A stretch of DNA of 64,000 bases from Maritalea porphyrae (GCF_030159895.1 NZ_BSNI01000002.1:2506306-2570305); one strand, 5' to 3'; counted from the stretch's first letter, positions 18,414 through 27,597 are shown. Notes: a model not told the origin generated them from the sequence alone. Numbers and translations: made by a program.

Positions 18414-19910
18414 CTACGACAAATAGCGATCCCGCAAATGGTTTTTGAAGATTTCAACATCAAGCGGTTTGCCGGTTGCTTGGGTGATCAGCTCAGGCGT
18501 TGAATGCAGCGATGCTTTCTGGTGCACATTTTCGCGCAGCCAAGCAAACACAGCACCAAATTCCCCTTTTTGTACGTCTTCAGCCCAACTCGGCACTTGC
18601 GTTTTCAAGGTATCAAAAAGCTGCGCCGCGATCATTGCACCGATTGTGTAGGTAGGAAAATAGCCAACCGCACCGCTGGGCCAATGAATGTCCTGCATGC
18701 AGCCATTGCCAACACGATCAGGCACCACGCCGACAGATTTTTTCATTTCGTCGTTCCAGGCAGCTTCCAAATCGTTGATTTGTAGATCGCCAGAAAGAAG
18801 TGCCTTTTCCAAACGATAGCGCAACATCACATGCAACGGATAAGTCACCTCGTCCGCATCCACCCGGATGAAACCGCGCTCAACTTCAAGCAGCGATCGC
18901 TTGAAATTCTCAGATTCCCAAGTATCACCAGAAACACCGAATGTGTCGCGCACGACAGGCAGCGCATAGGCAAAAAACTCATCCGTGCGGCACAGTTGCA
19001 TATCCAAAAACAGTGATTGGCTTTCATGCATAGACATGCCGCGCGCCTGGCCAACCGGCTGACCGCGCCACTTTTCCGGCAAACCAAGTTCGTACATTGC
19101 GTGCCCAGTTTCGTGCAAAACGCCGTAAAGGCTCTGGCTAAATGCATCGTCATTATAGCGCGTAGTCAAACGCACATCGCCCGGCACACCGCCACAAAAT
19201 GGATGCGCTGACACGTCAATTCTGCCGTGATTAAAATCAAAGCCAAGCGCCGTCATAAATTTGCGGCCAAGTTTTTCTTGCGCTGCGGTTGGCGTGTCGC
19301 CTTCAAGGGGTTTGAACTGACGGTTATTGGCTTGATGCTCTAGCGCTTCGCTTAAAAAATCCGGCAAGAATGCTTGCAAGGAACCAAAATATTCGTCCAC
19401 CTGCGCAGAGCTCATGCCCGGATCATATTCGTCCAACATTGCGTCATATGGCTCAAGACCCAAAGCTTCCGATTTGGCCACTGAAGCTTCACGCACCAGT
19501 TTAAGAACCGGCTCGAACGCTTTGGCAAAAGATTCAAAATCGTCTTTTGGTCGTGCTGCTTGCCAAACATGTGTGCAGTGAGATGTCGCTTTGGTCAGCG
19601 CCGAAACCAAGTCGTTTGGCAAAGCATTGGCATGATGGAAGCTACGCTCCATCTCTTTTAGGTTCGCCGCATCCCATCCATCAAGCGCCTCACCTTTCGC
19701 TTGTTCGATCATATCACTTAATGCAGCATCGGTTATTTTTTCGTGTGCAACACCTGCAAGAGCTGCCAACTGTTCGCCCCGCACACCGGCGGCACCGTCG
19801 GGCATCATCGTTTCTGCGTCCCAGCTAAGCATAGACGAAGCCCCACGAATTGCAGAAATTTGATTAAAACGATCAACGAGCTGACGATAGGCCGACATAG
19901 TATCCAACAT
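18414..19910 (-). CDS. M32-family carboxypeptidase
   Basis: A 498-residue cytoplasmic zinc metallocarboxypeptidase of the thermostable carboxypeptidase (Taq) family. The zinc-binding motif HETGH is at residues 266-270. Other conserved stretches are HPFCGGVPGDVRLTTRY, HESQSLF and VGYFPTYTIGAM. It trims amino acids from the C termini of peptides with broad specificity. The length matches the family. Two in-frame ATGs (19910 and 19898) are possible; neither has a strong ribosome binding site. It stands alone between a convergent transporter gene and the USP gene. Confidence 0.95.
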   Translation of the reverse strand: MLDTMSAYRQLVDRFNQISAIRGASSMLSWDAETMMPDGAAGVRGEQLAALAGVAHEKITDAALSDMIEQAKGEALDGWDAANLKEMERSFHHANALPNDLVSALTKATSHCTHVWQAARPKDDFESFAKAFEPVLKLVREASVAKSEALGLEPYDAMLDEYDPGMSSAQVDEYFGSLQAFLPDFLSEALEHQANNRQFKPLEGDTPTAAQEKLGRKFMTALGFDFNHGRIDVSAHPFCGGVPGDVRLTTRYNDDAFSQSLYGVLHETGHAMYELGLPEKWRGQPVGQARGMSMHESQSLFLDMQLCRTDEFFAYALPVVRDTFGVSGDTWESENFKRSLLEVERGFIRVDADEVTYPLHVMLRYRLEKALLSGDLQINDLEAAWNDEMKKSVGVVPDRVGNGCMQDIHWPSGAVGYFPTYTIGAMIAAQLFDTLKTQVPSWAEDVQKGEFGAVFAWLRENVHQKASLHSTPELITQATGKPLDVEIFKNHLRDRYLS

Positions 19911-19991
19911 TTTTTGATGTGACTAAAGCGATGTGAGTTTTGAATAGAACCGTTCAGATTTGATCTGTCAATTTCAATTGCACACACGCAC

Positions 19992-20018
19992 AAAAAAAGG
20001 GCCAGCGAACGCCGGCCC
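19992..20018 (-). terminator. Intrinsic terminator of the USP gene
   Basis: On the minus strand GGGCCGGC/GCTGGCCC with a GTTC loop is followed by seven T residues, about 25 bases after the stop of the universal stress gene. Confidence 0.85.
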
Positions 20019-20041
20019 CAAGTATTCCGTCAGGAAGGATG

Positions 20042-20875
20042 TTAGTGTGCGATTAGCACAGGCACTTCTGCTTTTGTGAGAACATCGCGGGTTACACCGC
20101 CCAGAACCCATTCGCGGAACCGTGAATGGCCATATCCACCGATCACAAACATGTTCGCATCTGTACGCTCAATCTCATTCAACAAAGCTTCGCCTGGGTT
20201 GTCCCAACCAGTAATGTTGCGCAATTCAACATTGACGCCGTGGCGATCAAGGTGACGCGCCATGTCAGCACCCGGTTCAATCCGAAGTTCTTCGGTTGAG
20301 TCACCTTCGTGGACCATGGCGAGTGTGACTTTATTTGCCTTCTGCAAGAATGGAATCGCATCAGCAACAGCGCGTGCGGTTTCTCTTGAATTGCGCCAAC
20401 CCACTACGATGTCGGTAAAGGGTTCTTTGGCCGGAACCGCTGGTGGCACGAACAAGCATGCGCGACCAGAACTAAACAGGATTTTCTCTAGCAGTTCAGG
20501 CTGCTCGGAATAATGTCCATATGGTCGTGTTGCCACAAAAACATCAGCAACCCGCGCTTCGTCTGAAATGGCAGCGCCCATTTGCGAACCCACAGTATCG
20601 ATCCGGCGAAGCTCGTTTCGCACTTCGAGCTTTGCAAACTTCTCCTTCAGTTCTTTCTCCGCGTTGTCACCGTGCTCATCAGCTTGCGCTTGCAGCTCCG
20701 CAGCGACCTTGCCCACGGAAAATACACCGTCGCCCGCGCTAATCACATCTGGAACCTCAATGCACAGCAAGCCTGTAAGCATTGCGTCATGCCGCTCAGC
20801 AATCGGCACTGCATATGAAAGACGCACATCGTCTTCCTTACTGCCGTCCAAATATACCAAGATGTCTTTGATCAT
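20042..20875 (-). CDS. Universal stress protein family, two-domain length
   Basis: A 277-residue cytoplasmic protein, long enough for two UspA domains. The N-terminal copy (DILVYLDGSKEDD) is degraded. The C-terminal copy keeps the ATP-binding signature GGYGHSRFREWVLGGVTRDV and the terminal EVPVLIAH. Such proteins are induced by stress and modulate survival by binding ATP or partners; no specific role can be read. The start at 20875 has GGGAG seven bases upstream. It is divergent from the VOC gene at 20995. Confidence 0.9.
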   Translation of the reverse strand: MIKDILVYLDGSKEDDVRLSYAVPIAERHDAMLTGLLCIEVPDVISAGDGVFSVGKVAAELQAQADEHGDNAEKELKEKFAKLEVRNELRRIDTVGSQMGAAISDEARVADVFVATRPYGHYSEQPELLEKILFSSGRACLFVPPAVPAKEPFTDIVVGWRNSRETARAVADAIPFLQKANKVTLAMVHEGDSTEELRIEPGADMARHLDRHGVNVELRNITGWDNPGEALLNEIERTDANMFVIGGYGHSRFREWVLGGVTRDVLTKAEVPVLIAH

Positions 20876-20994
20876 GTCTGTCTCCCCAAAAAGAAACCCA
20901 AAGTGCCCGTCCACAATGATCATGCATGTTCCCCTTGCGGCCCGCTTTGATCTCAATCAACATGTTAACAATGAGGTATGAGGGAGCACGACAA

Positions 20995-21384
20995 ATGGAA
21001 AAGGTAACGGGCGTGGGCGGCATTTTCTTTCGGGCGAAAGATCCCAAAATGCTCTCCAACTGGTACGAAAAGAACCTCGGTATTGCAAAAACGCCGGACG
21101 AATACGGCATATTGGGCTGGCGCCCGAATGGCGGAACGCTTGTGTTCCAGCCATTTGATGATGACACTGACTATTTCAAAAACCCAGAAAAGCAATTCAT
21201 GCTCAATTTTCGGGTCGCCAACTTGGACAGAATGGTGAAACAACTACGCCAGACTGGGATCGAAGTCACCGTTCAGCCTGATGCGGAGCCAAATGGACGC
21301 TTTGCGCAGCTATTTGACCCTGAGGGAAACTGCATTGAACTCTGGGAACCTGTTGGGATCGATAAGGAAAATGAGGAACACTAA
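20995..21384 (+). CDS. VOC-family protein (glyoxalase-like)
   Basis: A 129-residue protein with one full vicinal-oxygen-chelate fold: VGGIFFRAKDPKMLSNWYE, NFRVANLDRMVKQLRQTG and the C-terminal AQLFDPEGNCIELWEP. The conserved metal glutamate is in that last motif. Family members handle glyoxalase, dioxygenase or resistance reactions, and this one is not assignable further. The GGGAG site upstream fixes the start at 20995. The next gene, ogt, starts two bases after its stop, so the pair is one transcription unit. Confidence 0.85.
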   Translation: MEKVTGVGGIFFRAKDPKMLSNWYEKNLGIAKTPDEYGILGWRPNGGTLVFQPFDDDTDYFKNPEKQFMLNFRVANLDRMVKQLRQTGIEVTVQPDAEPNGRFAQLFDPEGNCIELWEPVGIDKENEEH

Positions 21385-21386
21385 GC

Positions 21387-21890
21387 GTGATCGCTGACCT
21401 TCTATATCACCAGATCCAAAGCCCCTTGGGTGTCCTTACTCTTGCAGGCACAGATAAAGCTCTAATTTATTTGCGTTTTGCTGAATATGACACGCCATTC
21501 AAAGTGCCAAACAGTTGGCAGCGAGACGCTAAGCGATTTGAACATGAAGAGGCGCAGCTTCAATCCTATTTTGCGGGCGAACTCGACGTTTTTGACATTG
21601 CAATCGACCTACAAGGTTCGCACTACAATATGAAAGTCTGGAAAGAACTGACACATATCCCATTTGGTGAAGTCATTACTTATGGCGAATTGGCACGGCG
21701 TGTCGGCACCCCGGAAGGCGCACAAGCGGTTGGCAACGCAAACGGGAAAAACCCAATTCCAATAATCGTGCCCTGCCATCGAGTGATCGCCGCCAAAAAC
21801 AATATTGGCGGCTTCACCGGTGGTGTCGATAAAAAGCAGTTCTTACTGAAGCTCGAAAAAGCAAAGAACGTACAGTTTGACCTATTTTGA
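21387..21890 (+). CDS. ogt: Methylated-DNA--protein-cysteine methyltransferase
   Basis: A 167-residue suicide repair enzyme that takes methyl groups from O6-methylguanine in DNA onto its own cysteine. The active site is PCHRV, with Cys130. GEVITYGELARRVGTPEGAQ, the DNA-binding helix-turn-helix with the arginine finger, is present, as is the short N-terminal domain. The start is GTG at 21387, coupled to the VOC gene. The 3' end overlaps the convergent pdxJ gene by nine bases. Confidence 0.94.
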   Translation: MIADLLYHQIQSPLGVLTLAGTDKALIYLRFAEYDTPFKVPNSWQRDAKRFEHEEAQLQSYFAGELDVFDIAIDLQGSHYNMKVWKELTHIPFGEVITYGELARRVGTPEGAQAVGNANGKNPIPIIVPCHRVIAAKNNIGGFTGGVDKKQFLLKLEKAKNVQFDLF

Positions 21891-22628
21891 GTCCGTAAGG
21901 GTAATTGCAGATTTGTAGCGTCGAACCGCTTCTGCAAATCCCATCAACAATGCGTCCGCTGTTATGCCGTGACCAATCGAAACTTCCGCAACGTTGGGCA
22001 CCTGTTCCATAAATGCTGGCAGGTTCTCAAGCGTTAGATCATGTCCGGCATTAATCACAAGGCCAGCCGCACTTGCCGCCCGCGACGTAACCTGCATGCG
22101 TTGCAAATGATGATCGCCTTCTGGCGTGCCAAAAGTGCCACCATAAGGACCCGTGTAAATCTCAATCCGATCCGCACCAATTTCAGCTGCATCTGGCGGG
22201 ATGTTTGGGTCTTCATCAACGAACAAAGAAACGCGAATGCCAGCTTCTTTCATGCGTCGAATTGGGTCTGCCAACACATTGTGTGAGCCTTTGACGTCCC
22301 AGCCATGGTCGGACGTGGCTTGGTTCGGATCGTCGGGCACAAAGGTGACTTGGTGCGGTTTGTTTTCCAACACCAGCGCAACAAAGCTATCGTCTGGATA
22401 GCCTTCAATGTTGAACTCTTTGTCCGGATATTCGTCGCGCACAAGCGCTGCCAAGTCATACACATCAGAACGGCGGATATGGCGCTCGTCTGGCCGAGGA
22501 TGCACGGTAATGCCATCCGCACCCGCATCCAAAACAATGCGCGCAATACCAACAACGCTTGGCCAAGGCAAATCGCGTTGGTTACGCAACAGTGCCACTT
22601 TGTTCAAATTTACAGAGAGTGCGGTCAT
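21882..22628 (-). CDS. pdxJ: Pyridoxine 5'-phosphate synthase
   Basis: A 248-residue enzyme that closes the pyridine ring of vitamin B6 from 1-deoxyxylulose 5-phosphate and 3-amino-2-oxopropyl phosphate. The TIM-barrel motifs are LSVNLNKVALLRNQR, ITVHPRPDERHIRRSDV, FNIEGYPDDSFV and NAGHDLTLENLP. The start at 22628 has GGAG six bases before it. A hairpin (about 22641-22661) lies directly upstream in the leader. Other pdx genes are not in this window. Confidence 0.96.
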   Translation of the reverse strand: MTALSVNLNKVALLRNQRDLPWPSVVGIARIVLDAGADGITVHPRPDERHIRRSDVYDLAALVRDEYPDKEFNIEGYPDDSFVALVLENKPHQVTFVPDDPNQATSDHGWDVKGSHNVLADPIRRMKEAGIRVSLFVDEDPNIPPDAAEIGADRIEIYTGPYGGTFGTPEGDHHLQRMQVTSRAASAAGLVINAGHDLTLENLPAFMEQVPNVAEVSIGHGITADALLMGFAEAVRRYKSAITLTDSK

Positions 22629-22815
22629 CTGATCTCCCCACACTTAGGGGCTGAGCCCTTAAAGAAATGATTACTCAAAGCGTTATGCGAAATCGCGCGA
22701 TGTGGCAACCGGGCACTGGCTAATCTAAGACCAAGGGATGACATATTTCTGCCAATAAGCCATAAGATCAACACCAACGCTTCCGCTTCAATTCCCTCCA
22801 ATAAATGAGCAGCAA

Positions 22816-23409
22816 TTGACTTACCCCAAAATCCTATTCATGCGTCACGGCGAAACCGAATGGAACCTAATCGGCCGCACGCAAGGCATTTTAGATTCTC
22901 CGCTGACTGCAAAAGGCGAAGCACAAGCTGAAGCGCTTGGACGAATTCTGAAAGGGCGAATTGGCACAGCATCTGGTTTTGATCAGTTTGTCAGCCCACT
23001 TGGTCGTACGTTGCAAACCGCGAACGGCATCAAAAAGCATTTCAGCTTTAACCCGACCGAAGATGATCGCCTTAAAGAAGTAGCACTTGGCGATATTGCG
23101 GGGATGACACTTTTTGAAATTGGCCAAGAGTTCCCTGACCACCTGCAAGGCAAGAAAGGGCTAGAATGGTATTTTGATGCGCCAAACGGCGAAACCTTTG
23201 ACCAAGTGCATAGTCGCGCCAAATCTTGGCTCGACGGTCTTATCGGCCCAACAATTGTCGTTTCACACGGCCAGGTCGGCAAAGTGATCCGTGGCATTTA
23301 TTGTGGACTTGATCGCGCGGCCTCCATCGCACTTGATGAGCCACAAGGCGTGGTGCACGTGTTAGAAAATGGCCAAGAAACACTTTGGGTCGAAACCGAA
23401 GACGCCTAG
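22816..23409 (+). CDS. Histidine phosphatase family protein
   Basis: A 197-residue protein of the phosphoglycerate mutase-like superfamily. The catalytic histidine is in LFMRHGETEWN; FVSPLGRTLQTA and VVSHGQVGKVIRG complete the phosphate pocket. It is likely a cytoplasmic phosphatase acting on small phosphate esters; true mutase activity is less likely given its size. The start is TTG at 22816, because the near ATG is in another frame; the ribosome binding site is weak. Its stop shares four bases with the convergent zinc ribbon gene. Confidence 0.88.
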   Translation: MTYPKILFMRHGETEWNLIGRTQGILDSPLTAKGEAQAEALGRILKGRIGTASGFDQFVSPLGRTLQTANGIKKHFSFNPTEDDRLKEVALGDIAGMTLFEIGQEFPDHLQGKKGLEWYFDAPNGETFDQVHSRAKSWLDGLIGPTIVVSHGQVGKVIRGIYCGLDRAASIALDEPQGVVHVLENGQETLWVETEDA

Positions 23410-23663
23410 TCGGCCCTCCAGCGCTCTAGCTTTGGAATACCGCGAGTGAATATCCATGCCACAAATCCGGGCATTCCCTGCTTCTTCATCTGCTGAATGC
23501 AGAAATCCTGCATTTCTTTTGCAGTGAAGTCCGGATTGAAGAACTTGCCATCCTGATAGCAAAGCGAACAATACTTATCGCTCTTGCTCCCATCAGTTTC
23601 CGTTCCACCGCCACCTGGGTCTTTATCCATCGGCATCGAACAGCTTTGACAGAGTTTAGCCAT
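23406..23663 (-). CDS. Small zinc-ribbon protein
   Basis: An 85-residue protein with two cysteine pairs spaced as in the putative zinc ribbon family (PF12674 type): CQSCSMPM near the N terminus and YCSLCYQDG about 30 residues later. The C-terminal half is helical and ends with IPKLERWRAD. Proteins of this type are widespread and uncharacterised. A GGAGG site lies ten bases before the ATG at 23663. The gene overlaps the phosphatase gene by four bases at the stop codons. Confidence 0.85.
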   Translation of the reverse strand: MAKLCQSCSMPMDKDPGGGGTETDGSKSDKYCSLCYQDGKFFNPDFTAKEMQDFCIQQMKKQGMPGFVAWIFTRGIPKLERWRAD

Positions 23664-23734
23664 TTCGTTTCCCTCCATGTTTGATGTCTAATCCTCACAC
23701 GGCTTTCGTGACCCAACAATGACTCAGCGCAATT

Positions 23735-24145
23735 CTAATTTTTGCCCTCGTCATAGGCTGCCCGCATTGCATCCATCGCCGGCTGGTTTTCAATTGCCCA
23801 TTCAGCCAACATGCCGATAGGCTTAAGCAACGAATTGCCGAGCACGGTCAACTCGTATTCAACTGTCGGCGGGCGGGTATCTAGAACAGTACGGCGCACC
23901 AAACCGTCTCGCTCCAGTTTTCTCAACGTCACTGTGAGCATGCGTTGAGAAATGCCATCAACCGCACGCAGCAACTGCAAAAATCTTTGTTTTTCGACGC
24001 CTAAACGCAGCACCACAAGGACTGTCCATTTATCCCCAACACTATCCAAGGTCTGCCGCACCGGGCACACACCGGCATAATCTGCCTCTGCCCACGCACG
24101 TGTCAGGTCTGCTTGGGCTTTGATATCCAGTTGCTTCTTAGCCAT
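23735..24145 (-). CDS. HxlR-family transcriptional regulator
   Basis: A 136-residue winged-helix regulator. The family signature CPVRQTLDSVGDKWTVLVVL includes the single conserved cysteine, followed by RAVDGISQRMLTVTLRKLE, the recognition helix region. Members repress or activate neighbouring redox genes. It is divergent from the NmrA-like gene with a perfect 15-bp palindrome between them (24237-24251), so that gene is the likely target. The inducer is not known; the cysteine makes an electrophile or quinone plausible. Confidence 0.9.
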   Translation of the reverse strand: MAKKQLDIKAQADLTRAWAEADYAGVCPVRQTLDSVGDKWTVLVVLRLGVEKQRFLQLLRAVDGISQRMLTVTLRKLERDGLVRRTVLDTRPPTVEYELTVLGNSLLKPIGMLAEWAIENQPAMDAMRAAYDEGKN

Positions 24146-24236
24146 TCCAAAGCTGCCTTTGCCTTACAGTTACTTGCAGGTGCCTATCGCACTTCAAAGT
24201 GCATTCTTTCATCAATTCGCTGACACCACTATATCG

Positions 24237-24251
24237 GTTACTCAAAGTAAC
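24237..24251. promoter_or_regulatory. Palindromic operator for the HxlR regulator
   Basis: GTTACTCAAAGTAAC is a perfect inverted repeat 17 bases before the NmrA-like start. A related half-site, AGTTACTTGC, lies near 24167 by the regulator start. Such twin GTTACT sites are consistent with HxlR dimers repressing both divergent genes. Confidence 0.65.
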
Positions 24252-24267
24252 TATCAAGGATAATCCC

Positions 24268-25161
24268 ATGTCCAAAAGACCGACATACGCTGTTTTCAAT
24301 GCCAACAGCGATCAGGCGAACCCAATCGTTGCTGAGGCTGCTCGGCAAGGGCTGCAGGTTCGAGCGATCAGCCGAAACGAGCCGGACAAGTCCCAATGGC
24401 CAAACCCGCAAAATATTGAAACCAAAGCATCTGACTTGAACAGCTTTTGGTCCGTCTTTAGCGCCCTAAAAGGGATTAGAGCCGCTTTTTGGCATTTGCC
24501 CACGCCACTGGACGCAAAGTCGCCCAGCATCTGGATTCGCAATCTCATCATCGCTGCGCATATGCGACGGCTCAATCTTCTTGTCATTTCGACATCTGGA
24601 CCAAGTGATGCGCGGTTTGACGATGCGGAATTGATCACAAACAACAAAAAGCTGGAAGACGGATTTCTCAAGTCTGGGCTTAAAGTGATCGTCTTGCGGC
24701 CAACTGTGTATCTTGAAAACCTTAAAACGCACGCTCTCGCGCCGGGATTCGTTCAAGGGGAAGACCTCTACTATCCACCAATCTCAAATGATCGGAGGAT
24801 TAGCTACACATCGCACCAGGACCAAGCAATTGCTGCAATAGCTGCACTGCAAAGGCCAGACCTTGCTGGTAAAAGCTTTGACATTTCAAGCAAGGGGGCA
24901 CCAACTGGCGATGAAATTGTTGCCTATTACAACACACACACCGACGCGAACGCGCAGTTCAAGCCAGAAAGCCCAACCGAACTTGGAGCGCGTATCACCA
25001 ATACGACGGGCATCCCACAAATCGGCAACATGATGCGCGAGCTCTATGAAAAGATAAACGCAATGCCTGAAAACGGTATGGTTCTTGAAGCTTCGAAAGC
25101 AGAAAAAGCACTTGGCGTAAAATTCAGCGACTGGAAATCACGTATGTCAGAATGGCAATAA
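24268..25161 (+). CDS. NmrA/NAD(P)-binding family oxidoreductase
   Basis: A 297-residue atypical short-chain dehydrogenase of the NmrA/NAD(P)H-binding group. The N-terminal Rossmann start YAVFNANSDQANPIVAEAAR has lost the usual glycine triplet, so cofactor binding may be weak or altered. The middle holds VISTSGPSDARFDDAEL and VIVLRPTVYLENL. Close family members are NAD(P)H-dependent quinone reductases or redox sensors. The start at 24268 has AAGGA upstream, and the divergent HxlR gene shares its control region. Confidence 0.82.
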   Translation: MSKRPTYAVFNANSDQANPIVAEAARQGLQVRAISRNEPDKSQWPNPQNIETKASDLNSFWSVFSALKGIRAAFWHLPTPLDAKSPSIWIRNLIIAAHMRRLNLLVISTSGPSDARFDDAELITNNKKLEDGFLKSGLKVIVLRPTVYLENLKTHALAPGFVQGEDLYYPPISNDRRISYTSHQDQAIAAIAALQRPDLAGKSFDISSKGAPTGDEIVAYYNTHTDANAQFKPESPTELGARITNTTGIPQIGNMMRELYEKINAMPENGMVLEASKAEKALGVKFSDWKSRMSEWQ

Positions 25162-25185
25162 AAAAAGGCGGCCATTGGCCGCCTT
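25159..25185 (-). terminator. Intrinsic terminator of ilvIH
   Basis: On the minus strand AAGGCGGCC/GGCCGCCTT with a three-base loop is followed by a T-run, about 30 bases after the ilvH stop. The plus-strand reading ends in TTCATC and is weaker. Confidence 0.82.
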
Positions 25186-25213
25186 CATCCACGTCTATCG
25201 CAATTGCGAAAAT

Positions 25214-25768
25214 CTACATGCCTTCTTTGCCGCGAGAAATCGCGGTAAGGCCGGTGCGCACCACTTCAACAAGGCCAAGTGGTTGCATCAGAGTGATGAA
25301 CTGCTCAACTTTGTTCGGGCGCCCCGTGATTTCAAACACAAAGCTCTCAATTGACGCGTCAACAACGTTGGCGCGAAATGCTTCTGCCAAACGTAGTGTT
25401 TCGACACGGTTTTCGCCTTTGCCAGAAACTTTGATCAGCGCCAATTCACGCTCCAGCGCATTGCCTTCAGCGGTTAAATCGTGCACGCGGTGTACAGGCA
25501 CCAAGCGCTCGAGTTGCAACTTGATCTGCGCCAAAACCTTCGGCGTTGCCGTTGTAACAATTGTGATGCGCGAACGGTGACGATCATGCTCTGTTTCTGA
25601 AACCGTGAGGCTTTCAATGTTGAAACCCCGTGCAGAAAACAGGCCAACGACACGCGCTAGGACACCTGGCTCGTTATCGACAAGAACAGTCAATGTGTGG
25701 CGCTCAACCAGCTGGTTGCGCTCTAAATCCCAACTTGGCTTAAACAAGGACCTTCCCCTTTTCATCAA
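25214..25768 (-). CDS. ilvH: Acetolactate synthase small (regulatory) subunit
   Basis: A 184-residue regulatory subunit with the N-terminal ACT domain (TLTVLVDNEPGVLARVVGLF), which binds valine for feedback inhibition, and the C-terminal domain that holds on to the catalytic subunit. The frame overlaps the end of ilvI by 29 bases. ATG at 25768 or 25765 lies inside ilvI, with no separate ribosome binding site, so translation is probably coupled; a TTG at 25747 is another possible start. Downstream is the shared terminator. Confidence 0.94.
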   Translation of the reverse strand: MMKRGRSLFKPSWDLERNQLVERHTLTVLVDNEPGVLARVVGLFSARGFNIESLTVSETEHDRHRSRITIVTTATPKVLAQIKLQLERLVPVHRVHDLTAEGNALERELALIKVSGKGENRVETLRLAEAFRANVVDASIESFVFEITGRPNKVEQFITLMQPLGLVEVVRTGLTAISRGKEGM

Positions 25769-27497
25769 TGATGTTGCCGATATCTGCCGTGTCCGGCAAA
25801 ATCATTTCGTGGTGTGCCTTGCCCGATGGGATCATCGGCAAGCAGTTTTCTTCCTTGGTCACGCGGCAATCAAAGATCACCGGTTTGTCGCTATCAATCA
25901 TCTCCATGATCTTGTCGTCCAGCTCAGCTGGATCTTCGCAAATGATGCCGTGCGCACCAAATGCTTCAGCCATCTTCACGAAGTCTGGCAAGCTCTCAGA
26001 ATATGAGTTGGAGTAGCGACCGCCGTGCAGCAGTTCCTGCCACTGACGCACCATCCCCATATATTCGTTGTTCAAAATGAAGACCTTAATCGGCAAACCA
26101 TATTGAACGGCCGTCGACATTTCCTGCATGGTCATTTGAACGCTTGCTTCACCGGCAATATCAATCACCAATGCGTCGCGATGGGCCGTTTGCACACCAA
26201 CCGCTGCGGGCAAACCATAACCCATGGTGCCCAAACCACCTGATGTCATCCAACGGTTTGGCTCATTAAAGTGGAAATGCTGAGCCGCCCACATTTGGTG
26301 CTGTCCAACTTCTGTGGTGATGTAAACGTCGCGCTCTTTGGTCAATTCAAACAGGCGCTCAATCGCATATTGCGGCTTAATCACCTTGTCGGATTTCTCA
26401 TAAGCGAGTGACTTCACGTCGCGCCATTCGTTGATTTGCTTCCACCAAGGCGCAATCGCTTCAGTGCGCGGCTCGTTTGTGCGCGAACGCCAGATACGAA
26501 CCATCTCTTCAAGCACCAAACCGCAATCACCAATAATTGGCAGATCAACGACAATGTTTTTGTTGATCGATGATGGGTCGATATCGATATGAATTTTCTT
26601 TGAGTTTGGCGAAAAGCCATCCAAACGGCCCGTGATCCTGTCGTCGAAACGTGCGCCAACGCAGATCATCAAATCACAGTCATGCATCGCCATATTGGCT
26701 TCATAAGTGCCGTGCATGCCAAGCATACCCAACCACTGGTCAGATGACGCTGGAAACGCGCCCAAGCCCATCAATGTAGAGGTAACTGGATATCCGGTAA
26801 GGTCCGCAAGCTCGCGCAGCTCTTTGGATGCCTCTGGCCCAGAGTTCACAACGCCGCCACCTGTGTAAAAGACCGGTTTCTCAGCCTTCAGCATCATATC
26901 AACCGCCATTTTAATGGCCTCAAGCTCGCCTTCCATCTGCGGCTTATAAGTTGGATGTGAGCCATTGTTCGGCTTCATATAGCTACCGAGCGCAAACTGA
27001 ACATCTTTTGGAATGTCGATAACAACAGGGCCAGGACGGCCGCTGGTCGCCACATAGAATGCTTCGTGCAAAATACGCGGCAAATCTTCAACCGACTTCA
27101 CCAAGTAATTGTGCTTCGTACAATTGCGGGTAATCCCAACCGTGTCGCACTCTTGGAAAGCGTCCGAACCGATCAAAGGCGTTGGCACCTGCCCTGTAAT
27201 GCACACCATAGGAATAGAATCGAGCAAAGCATCTGCTAGGCCCGTGACTGCATTGGTGGCCCCTGGCCCTGAAGTCACAAGCACCACGCCGCATTTTCCA
27301 GTTGATCGCGCATAGCCTTCGGCCATGTGTGTTGCACCCTGTTCGTGCCGCACAAGAATGTGCTCAACTTTGTCCTGTTGGAAAATTGCGTCGTAAATCG
27401 GCAAAACAGCGCCGCCGGGATAGCCGAAAATATGTTCGACATCCTGATCGATCAACGCTTGAATGACCATTTCTGCACCGGTCATTTGCTGAGCCAT
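25740..27497 (-). CDS. ilvI: Acetolactate synthase large (catalytic) subunit
   Basis: A 585-residue thiamine diphosphate enzyme that makes acetolactate or acetohydroxybutyrate, the first common step of branched-chain synthesis. FGYPGGAVLPIYDA opens the PYR domain with RHEQGATHMAEGYA carrying the catalytic glutamate. The cofactor motif reads DIAGEASVQMTMQE, with Glu where many members have Asp, and NNEYMGMVRQWQ follows. The start at 27497 has GAGGAGA upstream. ilvI and ilvH form an operon controlled by the leader peptide at 27607-27663. Confidence 0.96.
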   Translation of the reverse strand: MAQQMTGAEMVIQALIDQDVEHIFGYPGGAVLPIYDAIFQQDKVEHILVRHEQGATHMAEGYARSTGKCGVVLVTSGPGATNAVTGLADALLDSIPMVCITGQVPTPLIGSDAFQECDTVGITRNCTKHNYLVKSVEDLPRILHEAFYVATSGRPGPVVIDIPKDVQFALGSYMKPNNGSHPTYKPQMEGELEAIKMAVDMMLKAEKPVFYTGGGVVNSGPEASKELRELADLTGYPVTSTLMGLGAFPASSDQWLGMLGMHGTYEANMAMHDCDLMICVGARFDDRITGRLDGFSPNSKKIHIDIDPSSINKNIVVDLPIIGDCGLVLEEMVRIWRSRTNEPRTEAIAPWWKQINEWRDVKSLAYEKSDKVIKPQYAIERLFELTKERDVYITTEVGQHQMWAAQHFHFNEPNRWMTSGGLGTMGYGLPAAVGVQTAHRDALVIDIAGEASVQMTMQEMSTAVQYGLPIKVFILNNEYMGMVRQWQELLHGGRYSNSYSESLPDFVKMAEAFGAHGIICEDPAELDDKIMEMIDSDKPVIFDCRVTKEENCLPMIPSGKAHHEMILPDTADIGNIIDEKGKVLV

Positions 27498-27556
27498 CGT
27501 TCTATCTTCTCCTCAGTTGGCCGTACCCAAAGTTACTTTAGATACGAATAAGCCAT

Positions 27557-27580
27557 AAAAAAAGGCCCCGTTTGGGACCT
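27557..27580 (-). terminator. Attenuator terminator of ilvIH
   Basis: On the minus strand AGGTCCC/GGGGCCT with an AAAC loop is followed by seven or eight T residues, 60 bases before ilvI. It is the strongest terminator in the leader and lies just after the V/L/I leader peptide, as attenuation requires. Confidence 0.85.
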
Positions 27581-27597
27581 AGACATGCACCGACACT

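Noticed and set aside
26150-26165. Glu in place of Asp in the thiamine-diphosphate motif of IlvI (GEAS)
   Set aside because: I believe this variant occurs in other alphaproteobacterial acetolactate synthases, so it is not treated as a defect or novelty.
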